Part shown: piece after piece, positions 9,701 through 14,167 of the stretch | How the letters are laid out: each line of letters begins with the position of its first letter | How positions within the stretch are numbered: the stretch's first letter is position 1 | Origin: Euperipatoides rowelli | Lineage: Eukaryota; Onychophora; Udeonychophora; Euonychophora; Peripatopsidae | Direction: 5' to 3' (one strand) | NCBI GenBank assembly: GCA_003024985.2 | Contig: PXIH01S0001600.1 | DNA length: 14,167 nucleotides | Translations under genes and position numbers: made by a program | The notes under the pieces: model-generated | What the model was told of the DNA's origin: nothing | What the model saw: only the letters and a program-made list of their open reading frames with translations | Database searches by the model: none

Positions 9701-11016
9701 CACACACTAGATAGCACAGGTCAATATAAAAAAAACTACTAGCGCCACGACGATGGTAATTCAATATTAAGATTAATATTGTTGCATTGACTTCCATTAC
9801 TTTTTGTTTACTGTACATTTTTATTACCTTATTTATCAAGGTCTATAGCTTCATTTTTAAATATGTTAAGCTTGTAGTATAAATCTTGAATAAATAAACC
9901 AAACAATTGTTAGATAAGAGCACTTATTCCCATATTCCAAAAATTTTAGACAATTGAAACGTCACCATCGTTAACAGAAAAAAATGGTAATTTTTTTTTT
10001 AATAAATTTGACAGAAAAGGTATTTTCTCTCCAGCAAGATCTGTATCCGGGACCTTTGACTTACCGGGGCAATGCTCTAACCACTGAGCTACAACGTACC
10101 TAACTTCAATTTAATCTGTCAAAATCTAACATTTAAACCTGAATAGGTGCTCTTGTCTGATGAATTAGCATGAATGAGAAACAAAGTTTTGATATATAGT
10201 TGACCATTTATAACTTAAGAATTTATCTAGACACTTGCCAACGCTAGGGCCTAATGCTAGTTAAAAATAAATACCATACGATAGTATTAAAAACAATTTA
10301 TTTTTACTAGTGTTATTAAAATAATCATTTGTATGAAAATAAAAATTATTATTAAATTATTATTACTACTAATATTAAAAATAATAATCATTTTTGGTTC
10401 ATCAGGATGCCCAGGATTTGTTTCTGGAGCAGGAACGTGATCGTGTCCTCACCAAGAAAGCTGTTACCATTCAGAAAATTATGAGGGGTTGGCATTATCG
10501 ACGAAAATTCCTGAAGAAGAAAGAAAGTGCTGTAATGATTCAGAAGATATGGAGAGGTTATGCCCAGCGGAAACGCTACAGAGCAGTAAGTTTTTGTTTT
10601 TTTTAACCTGCATGCAAATATAATTTTGTTAATAATTATTTACTTCTAAATCATGTTATAACTCTTTAATACATATTAAATTTTATTTTCGAAAATATGA
10701 TTTTTTCTTTTATTGACCCTCTTCTAATTATAAATTGAAATCGGTTGATGACACACATTAGGATTGTGTTTTTTAATCTATTTTTCTAAATATGTCAGAT
10801 TTATTAAACAACTTAAGTTAATATATGTTTTCTTGAGAATATTTATTATTTTTTTTTTGTGTGAAGAATATAATTAAAGATATTTATGTACCATAAAAAT
10901 GTTTACATTTGTTTTTTTAGATCAAACAGGGTTACCTGCGTCTCCAAGCTCTGCTTCGTTCTCGCATCCTTTCCCATCAGTTCAAGCTTTTACGAGGTCG
11001 TGTCATGGGACTTCAG
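615..11016 (+). CDS. MYO7A: Class VII unconventional myosin (myosin VIIa / crinkled-like), internal part, seven exons
   Basis: Joined exons 615-746, 837-972, 1288-1394, 6732-6869, 8317-8562, 10406-10585 and 10921-11016 give 1035 nt, or 345 codons, with no stop or frameshift. Every intron has GT...AG borders; all are phase 0 except intron 2, which is phase 1. Reading in order, the protein has the relay end and lower 50-kDa region (residues 1-125), loop 2 with ETRKRTPT, the strut/actin-interface stretch ending [10 protein letters not shown], the SH1 helix and converter (about 187-253), and IQ motifs 1-3 (about 272-340). Class VII is assigned from [36 protein letters not shown] and GYAQRKRYR, recalled as near-identical in Drosophila crinkled and close in vertebrate MYO7A. 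Family knowledge: this actin motor works in stereocilia, microvilli and actin-rich bristles, and has a MyTH4-FERM tail. The P-loop and switch regions and the tail lie outside the window. Exons are intact, so it looks functional. An arthropod VIIb-type paralogue is possible but fits less well. Confidence 0.95.
837..972 (+). CDS. MYO7A: Myosin VII exon 2 of window: lower 50-kDa actin-binding region
   Basis: This exon encodes 45 residues plus one base, [15 protein letters not shown]...[15 protein letters not shown]. It follows a pyrimidine-rich acceptor (tttgtttttag) and a short 90-bp intron, and stops at donor GTAAAA. F.(I/L)NHFAG.V.Y is a hallmark of myosin motors and lies in the lower 50-kDa subdomain next to the actin-contacting helix-loop-helix. 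The exon ends in phase 1; its last G joins GC of the next exon to make the glycine of GFLEKNRD. This is the only phase-1 intron in the window. Confidence 0.95.
973..1287. other. Intron 2 (315 bp)
   Basis: The intron runs from donor GTAAAA to acceptor cttcattag. It is AT-rich with an atatacagtatat tract near 1148. Nothing else is recognisable in it. Confidence 0.85.
1288..1394 (+). CDS. MYO7A: Myosin VII exon 3 of window: lower 50-kDa helix up to loop 2
   Basis: This exon encodes the completed glycine and 35 residues, [22 protein letters not shown] and onwards, ending SEFTM. It follows acceptor tcattag and ends at a consensus donor [15 protein letters not shown] is strongly conserved in class VII and related motors. 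The exon ends just before the surface loop 2 sequence, so the very long, transposon-filled intron 3 interrupts the gene at the boundary of the loop that makes weak, charge-based contacts with actin. Confidence 0.95.
1874..1874. other. Single N, probable contig join
   Basis: One undetermined base within tacagtatNtacaaaatatactgta, a low-complexity inverted AT stretch. Together with the N at 2101 it isolates a 226-base piece whose last 161 bases are duplicated at 2251-2411. Confidence 0.7.
1940..2100. repeat. 161-bp perfect direct repeat, copy 1 (ends at an N)
   Basis: This sequence, starting ccagaagaccagtatctg, is identical base for base to 2251-2411 at a constant offset of 311. Identity stops exactly at the N at 2101. 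The left boundary is a t/c mismatch at 1939/2250. The perfect identity and the N boundary suggest that two overlapping contig ends were left unmerged rather than a biological repeat. Confidence 0.95.
2102..2182. repeat. 81-bp perfect direct repeat, copy 1 (starts at an N)
   Basis: This is identical to 4803-4883 at offset 2701, starting catttattttcatcggc. It begins immediately after the N at 2101. The other copy lies inside the inner hAT-like element, so this copy is either a misplaced piece of that element or part of another copy of the same family. Confidence 0.93.
2251..2411. repeat. 161-bp perfect direct repeat, copy 2
   Basis: This is the second copy of 1940-2100. It continues smoothly rightwards into unique intron sequence (ggagagtagcc), so this is probably the properly anchored copy and the first one is a contig end. 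Confidence 0.95.
3109..3116. repeat. Target-site duplication of outer hAT, left
   Basis: The sequence ttctagac matches ttctagat at 6409-6416 in seven of eight bases. The eight-base size is the hAT signature. Confidence 0.65.
3506..3513. repeat. Target-site duplication of inner hAT, left
   Basis: The sequence cccgttac is identical to 4978-4985. Joining the flanks restores tgcccgttacacgggca, a small perfect hairpin, so the element landed in a stem-loop. Confidence 0.88.
3741..4143. repeat. Degenerate tandem array, about 100-bp unit, four copies
   Basis: Units start near 3741, 3841, 3945 and 4014 with variants of gtggccccaatttt. They continue with an agcccc...ataaa tract, then ttgatatggtatacatagac, then gttttatctatgttaataa. 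The third unit is shortened by about 30 bp and the last ends at the ttaataaacagtcag stretch. The array lies wholly inside the inner hAT, a common place for minisatellites in non-autonomous hAT elements. Each unit has a homopolymer (A or C) run, so copy number and length may be misassembled. Confidence 0.75.
4681..4800. repeat. TATA/ATACAGTA low-complexity tract
   Basis: This is an alternating AT-rich run with repeated tatacagtatata, tatactgtatat and gtgtatatatac words, inside the inner hAT. It has several short self-complementary stretches and no other content. Confidence 0.7.
4803..4883. repeat. 81-bp perfect direct repeat, copy 2 (ends at an N)
   Basis: This copy sits inside the inner hAT-like element and stops exactly at the N at 4884. 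The two copies therefore form the first and last 81 bases of the N-to-N segment 2102-4883. Confidence 0.93.
4978..4985. repeat. Target-site duplication of inner hAT, right
   Basis: The sequence cccgttac immediately follows the right terminus AACACTG and matches the left copy perfectly. Confidence 0.88.
6409..6416. repeat. Target-site duplication of outer hAT, right
   Basis: The sequence ttctagat directly follows the right terminus CACCTCTG of the outer element. It differs from the left copy in the last base only. Confidence 0.65.
6732..6869 (+). CDS. MYO7A: Myosin VII exon 4 of window: loop 2 and the helix to the SH region
   Basis: This exon encodes 46 residues, starting [19 protein letters not shown] and ending [11 protein letters not shown]. 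It follows acceptor ttttattcag and ends at donor GTAAGA; both borders are phase 0. ETRKRTPTL is the short basic loop 2 typical of class VII. The QFK.SL..LM.TL....PFF.RCIKPNE block is the near-universal myosin segment before the SH helices. It resumes exactly where exon 3 stopped, so despite the 5.3-kb gap no coding sequence is missing between the two exons. Confidence 0.95.
6870..8316. other. Intron 4 (1447 bp)
   Basis: The intron runs from donor GTAAGA to acceptor gttctttag. It is AT-rich with a tttgtttgtttg and long poly-T tract near 7703-7742 and another poly-T run near 7891-7904. Short open frames at 7501-7689 and 7976-8161 show no recognisable protein. I see no mobile element boundaries. 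Confidence 0.8.
8317..8562 (+). CDS. MYO7A: Myosin VII exon 5 of window: SH helices and converter domain
   Basis: This is the largest exon in the window, 82 residues, from [20 protein letters not shown] to the end of the converter at FGKTKVFLK. It follows acceptor gttctttag and ends at donor GTAAGA, phase 0 on both sides. [19 protein letters not shown] is the SH1 helix block that communicates between the active site and lever. The following F.EFVERYR...GKTKVFLK is the converter, which swings during the power stroke. The middle of the converter ([19 protein letters not shown]) is the least conserved part, as usual for the family. The exon corresponds almost exactly to the SH1-plus-converter mechanical unit. 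Confidence 0.95.
8886..9500 (-). pseudogene. Ty1/copia retrotransposon gag relic, antisense in intron 5
   Basis: Read on the minus strand, this is a decayed copia-type Gag. A start ATG (9500-9498) in ATGGCGGAAAGC is followed by a [11 protein letters not shown] stretch after one frame change. The longest open piece has [16 protein letters not shown] and [15 protein letters not shown] (about 9480-9280). A frameshift near 9280 leads to [10 protein letters not shown], then stops at about 9207 and 9194, then [21 protein letters not shown] further frameshift near 9058 leads to LPDSY and [10 protein letters not shown]. It breaks off around 8886, where a cysteine-poor ICFKF stands at the expected zinc knuckle. 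These are conserved landmarks of copia Gag (UBN2-type) in many invertebrates. No protease, integrase or reverse transcriptase follows. It is clearly non-functional. Confidence 0.85.
9560..9770 (-). mobile_element. Probable copia leader, primer-site region and LTR remnant, antisense
   Basis: Upstream of the gag relic on the minus strand, the stretch tttatggacccagattgtg (9604-9586) resembles the GGTTATGGGCCCAG stretch that I recall just after the 5' LTR of animal copia elements. Before it, TGTTAACA (9633-9626) could be an LTR end, and an aataaa-containing stretch lies farther up near 9660-9680. The outer boundary near 9770 is not defined and I found no second LTR. It is placed here because it abuts the gag relic in the right order and orientation. 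Confidence 0.4.
10024..10100 (-). repeat. tRNA-Thr-like SINE head or tRNA pseudogene, antisense
   Basis: On the minus strand from 10100, GGTACGT is followed by a perfect pol III A box TAGCTCAGTGG (10091-10081) with D-arm GCTC...GAGC. An anticodon arm then follows, with loop CCGGTAA and anticodon GGT (Thr) if read as a tRNA. The B box at about 10048-10038 (GGATACAGATC) is degraded from GGTTCGANNCC. The loop has C instead of U at position 33, the anticodon stem has a mismatch, and the 3' acceptor does not pair with GGTACGT. It is therefore not a working tRNA. A SINE head is more likely than a lone pseudogene, but its body is not identifiable. Confidence 0.72.
10406..10585 (+). CDS. MYO7A: Myosin VII exon 6 of window: start of lever arm, IQ motifs 1 and 2
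   Basis: This exon encodes 60 residues, beginning [19 protein letters not shown]. It follows acceptor ggttcatcag and ends at a perfect donor GTAAGT. Two calmodulin/light-chain-binding IQ motifs are visible: [15 protein letters not shown] (residues about 21-35 of the exon) and [16 protein letters not shown] (about 44-59). These fit the IQxxxRGxxxR pattern, and the spacing of about 23 residues is normal for tandem IQs. The matching ATG-started reading frame at 10394 includes intron sequence and is not a translation start. Confidence 0.95.
10586..10920. other. Intron 6 (335 bp)
   Basis: The intron runs from donor GTAAGT to acceptor gtttttttag. It is AT-rich and has no recognised element. Confidence 0.85.
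10921..11016 (+). CDS. MYO7A: Myosin VII exon 7 of window: IQ motif 3 and start of IQ 4
   Basis: This exon encodes 32 residues, starting [20 protein letters not shown] and ending GRVMGLQ. It follows an excellent acceptor (gtttttttag) and ends at donor GTAATT, phase 0. [14 protein letters not shown] is the degenerate third IQ motif of class VII myosins. The final GLQ should start the fourth IQ motif, so the next exon is expected to begin with the ARxRGYLxRR-type sequence. That exon is not in the window; the last intron runs to the window end. Confidence 0.93.
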
Positions 11017-11410
11017 GTAATTTGTTCATGTATTTTGTTGAATTAACTAATGTACATTCTGTTATAATTAAAACATAGTTATTTAATGGAATTAAAACAT
11101 AAGTTAGTTAAATGTAATTAAAGAAAAAACAGTATTTTTTAAAAAAAAAAATCTAAAAAAAAATTTAAAAAAGATTTCAAATCAATTAATAAATAATATT
11201 TTTTTTAAAAAAAAATTCTTGAAAATAGAAAAATTGTTGAAGTGTTTGTCATGGCATAAAATAAGCACATCAACACAATCATAAATATTTTAAAGGCTTA
11301 CATCTATCCTCTTCAAAAAAAATATGTAAATTATTTCTTAATAATATTAAATTATTCCTATGGCTCTATAATTTGCTTCCCCTTTGCAAGCTGTGATAAT
11401 TTTTTTCAAC

Positions 11411-11465
11411 AAGTGCATATCTTTCAAAAATTGATCCAAGTAAGTGCATATCTTTCAAAAATTGA
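11411..11465. repeat. 24-bp perfect tandem duplication, period 31
   Basis: A 24-bp unit starting aagtgcatatctttcaaaaa occurs at 11411-11434 and again at 11442-11465, separated by seven bases. It is a recent local duplication. Confidence 0.9.
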
Positions 11466-11765
11466 CTTTGGAAGGTATTCAGAATTTTTTGTGTTTTTAA
11501 ATGTTTAATGTGAAATGTAAGGTTTCTAATGAATATATAAGTTTACGTCGAATGAATGATATGTGTTGAAGTGCATTTGAGATTCATTTGATGGTACAAT
11601 TAAATCAAAAATTTAACTGATATTCCTATTTTTTTTTTTTTTTTTCAAGAAAGCAAAATACGATTGCACTGATAAGGGGCCAAGCTACTTTTAGAACAGA
11701 TATCCTGAAAAATATTTTTCTTTAAAGAATTTATGTTAGGACGTCGAGAATTGTGTGCAAATAAT

Positions 11766-12122
11766 TGATGAAAGAGGAGTAATGGTCAGCAGACTTGTTG
11801 TACCAGCTTATTTTAGAAAATAATTTATTGGATAGCTTTTCCAATTAATGTTAAAGCTTACAAATAAAAATATGTGGGTGAGAATCTTTTCAATTCTATG
11901 AATTTCCTCAAGGCCTTACAACTCTGGTCTTGTATTGGATTTTGTTAAAGCTCTCTCTCAAAATCCAATACAAGACCTGGGATGAAAGCAATCTCACCCA
12001 CATATTTTTATTTGTATAAATTATTTTTAAGCTTTAACATTATTAATTGAAAAAGTTATCCAAAAAATTATTTTCTAAAATAAGTTGGTGTAAGTCTGCA
12101 GTTCGCTACTCCTTTTTCATTA
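11766..12122. mobile_element. Foldback (long inverted repeat) MITE-like element
   Basis: The left arm 11766-11943 and right arm 11960-12122 are inverted copies at roughly 85 percent identity by eye, around a 16-nt loop. The inner stem ggtcttgtattggatttt (11926-11943) pairs perfectly with 11960-11977. Further blocks include cttattttagaaaataat and caaataaaaatatgtgggtg. The arms differ by short indels, including about 25 extra bases in the left arm near the loop. There is no open frame. A 13-bp direct repeat aaagaatttatgt (11724-11736 and 12123-12135) brackets it loosely. A foldback or snapback transposon, or a local inverted duplication, would both explain it. Confidence 0.85.
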
Positions 12123-12391
12123 AAAGAATTTATGTAAATAAAACATACCATCACTTTAATCATTAAAGTGGAAATTTGCAAGTGTGAAAAATGTGTTGTT
12201 CGGCAGTTCAAGGTTTTTTTTTCTATTATCTATGTCTACTATTTAGTTGAAATTTTTTTTGAAGGTCAGTTTTTGCCTTAATCAGCTCAGAATTCTGTGA
12301 CTAGAAAAATATTTGACGTAAAAAAAACTGCATTGATGATTGAAATACCATTGTTTTCTGTAACATAGTGGCTAACATTAGAATTCATTAA

Positions 12392-13922
12392 CCTTCCGTC
12401 GAACGCAGTATGACTTTTAGAATTTTTAGATACTTAATTTAATGGCTCAAATTATTTTATTTTTTTATATTATATGATAAGGTATTTAATAACTTGATAA
12501 ATGATATTTGCTAATAAACTTTTATAAGACCTGGATGTAGCACCTTTAATGGTAGCTTATTCTATACTGTATATAGTTTTATTTTGCATATATAATTATT
12601 TTTAAGTTTTAACTTATTATTTTTACCTTATCATTTGCAAGCTCTATCGAGTCAGTTATAGTATCTTTTAACATTTGCAGTGGATCCTTTGCTTTACGAT
12701 TTTACTTCCTAATGCGAGGAGCTAAGCAATTTCCGAAGGCCTGAGATATTTGTTACTTTTGATAGTAACTATGAATTTTTATTTTTAATTATTTATTCAG
12801 AAGTTAAAATATTTAATTTAATGGAAAACTCATCTTTCTTTTGGATATTATTTTCTTAATGCTGTGGATTTTTTTTCCAAATCGGAACGAACTCTTCTAA
12901 CTTTAAATTATGTTCAATTAATGGTGGTTTGAAGAGAGGTGTCTCATCTACAACGGATTTTAGTACTTTATCACCTGGGTTACGAACTTTCTAATCGAAA
13001 CTTTAGTTTGGTGAATTGTTTTCATCCGGATTAGTTAGTTATTCTGTTCTCAAGATGTAGCGTTCTGATGATGGTGTAGTCTACTGACATTAACTTTTCT
13101 ATTATATTTGTCTTTTTTTTTCAATCAATTTATAGTTTGAAAAATATGTAAATCAAGTCAATATCCTTAGGGACTATGCCTTTTTTCTTTAGTTGCTATA
13201 ATAATATGGATGGAGTAACAATCAAATTATTTTTATATTATGTCTTATTANAATAATAATAAGCATATACAATATATTTTTATTTTTTTTACAAATTCCA
13301 ACAAAACGACCAAAAAAAAAAGATTGAAATAAACTATTGTTTAGTACAGTAATGATAATTTTTGGCGATTATTATTTGTAGTGTATTTAAATCATAAATA
13401 CTGATCATACACTTTGATATGACAAAACACTTTAATAGATTTTAGTGCAGTACAGCTATAGGTACAGCTGATTAATGTTATTACTTGCTTGATGCTCACG
13501 TGACGTAACTCACCTGAAATAACTAATTGATAAATAACTAAGACAATAGACCCCACGGCCCACACATGACATATATAACATTGTTTAATATATATAATAC
13601 TTATAATATATTAAACTTAGGTAAAAGTTTAATAATGATCTATTCTTTTGTAAAAAAATAATTTTATGAAAATTCTGAAAAAAAAAAAGATATATATTTG
13701 CATAATTATAAAAGTTGTAGAGCAATGTGCGCGGTGTATCAAATTGATCAAAATTGACCTCGCTGACCTTGGGGACTTTCAGTCATAAACTTTTTTCAAT
13801 TTATCGAAGGGATCGAAATATTAAACTACTGAATAGGGGTTTCTAAGCACTATAATTAAGCTGCAATTGAGAAAAAAAAATTGTTGATATCAATTTGATC
13901 AGCCACGCCCGACGACGGAAGG
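12392..13922. mobile_element. piggyBac-like non-autonomous element with TTAA flanks (1531 bp)
   Basis: The left end CCTTCCGTCG (12392-12401) is an exact inverted match of the right end CGACGACGGAAGG (terminal ten bases 13913-13922). Both ends are directly flanked by TTAA (12388-12391 and 13923-13926). TTAA target duplication with a short terminal inverted repeat beginning CC is the piggyBac signature. The inside is AT-rich with no transposase and includes one N at 13251. The ten-base terminal match is short, so a chance pairing is unlikely but not excluded. Confidence 0.7.
13251..13251. other. Single N inside the piggyBac-like element
   Basis: One undetermined base between ttatta and aataataataag. 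No duplicated flank was found here, so this may be a simple ambiguous base or a short gap. Confidence 0.6.
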
Positions 13923-14167
13923 TTAAACTTCATTATACAGTAGATTTAAAACCTTATTTGTTTATTCATAACATATAAGATAAACAAAGATCTTTGTACA
14001 TGTTAACAAGTATATTGTTAGTTTAAAGGGAAGAAAACTAAAAAATGTAGATAAAAATACAAAAAGTACTTCAAATTAAATAAAATTCCATATTCTATAT
14101 CATTTTTGAAAAATAAATTTAAGTGTACGTAATTCCTTAAAACATAAATTCATTTTAAATCTAGGAC

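Larger units (their letters stand above)
8563..10405. other. Intron 5 (1843 bp)
   Basis: The intron runs from donor GTAAGA to acceptor ggttcatcag. It contains an antisense copia relic (about 8886-9760) and an antisense tRNA-like SINE head (10024-10100). The parts 8563-8885, 9770-10020 and 10110-10405 are plain AT-rich sequence. Confidence 0.85.
11017..14167. other. Intron 7, 5' part (at least 3151 bp)
   Basis: The intron starts at donor GTAATT and runs past the window end. It holds a 24-bp tandem duplication, a 357-bp foldback element and a piggyBac-like element. The parts 11017-11410, 12136-12387 and 13927-14167 show nothing further. The last bases (ctaggac) offer an AG, but GAC does not fit the alanine expected after GLQ, so no exon is called there. 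Confidence 0.75.

Noticed and set aside
10024-10100. Functional tRNA-Thr gene
   Set aside because: The acceptor stem does not pair, position 33 is C, the anticodon stem has a mismatch and the B box is degraded.
12853-13080. Possible decayed protein on the minus strand inside the piggyBac-like element
   Set aside because: One frame has a roughly 45-codon open stretch ending at 12855 and three stops upstream. That is close to chance and I recognise no transposase motif.
14150-14167. Possible exon start after ctag at the window end
   Set aside because: Only three bases follow, and GAC does not fit the alanine expected after GLQ in the fourth IQ motif.
1-14167. CRISPR array, bacterial operon, riboswitch or promoter elements
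   Set aside because: The region is spliced animal gene body; there are no regularly spaced identical repeats, no operon-like frames, and no transcription start or end of the gene lies in the window.

Overview
The window is a piece of an AT-rich, intron-rich animal nuclear genome. Seven exons on the plus strand (first 615-746, last 10921-11016) splice with canonical GT...AG borders into one uninterrupted 345-codon reading frame. This frame is the middle of a class VII unconventional myosin (myosin VIIa / Drosophila crinkled type). It runs from the end of the relay helix, through the lower 50-kDa actin-binding region, loop 2, the SH1 helix and the converter, into the IQ-motif lever arm. The ATP-binding half of the motor lies upstream of the window, and the rest of the lever and the MyTH4-FERM tail lie downstream. 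The stretch leading into the lever and the GYAQRKRYR stretch match what I remember of arthropod crinkled better than vertebrate MYO7A. This suggests an invertebrate, perhaps an arthropod, but I cannot name the species.

The rest, more than 90 percent of the window, is intron. The introns carry a dense set of dead or non-autonomous mobile elements. The 5.3-kb intron 3 (1395-6731) contains what reads as a three-layer nest: an outer hAT-like element (3117-6408, imperfect 8-bp target duplication), a small 228-bp repeat inside it (3494-5193, 11-bp flanking duplication), and an inner hAT-like element inside that (3514-4977, perfect 8-bp duplication cccgttac). The inner hAT carries a roughly 100-bp tandem array. 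Intron 5 (8563-10405) has an antisense Ty1/copia leader-gag relic and an antisense tRNA-Thr-like SINE head. The last intron (11017 to the end) has a 357-bp foldback element with about 165-bp arms and a 1.53-kb piggyBac-like non-autonomous element bounded by TTAA.

Four single N characters (1874, 2101, 4884, 13251) look like contig joins. Two perfect duplications (161 bp and 81 bp) end exactly at the Ns at 2101 and 4884, so part of intron 3 around 2101-2411 is probably an assembly artefact.

There are no RNA genes with intact structure, no CRISPR, and no bacterial-type features. I found no promoter or terminator that I can support. The only functional gene seen is the myosin. I did not find an unknown biological system. 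The points most worth a second look are the nested transposons, the assembly duplications and the long intronic hairpin.
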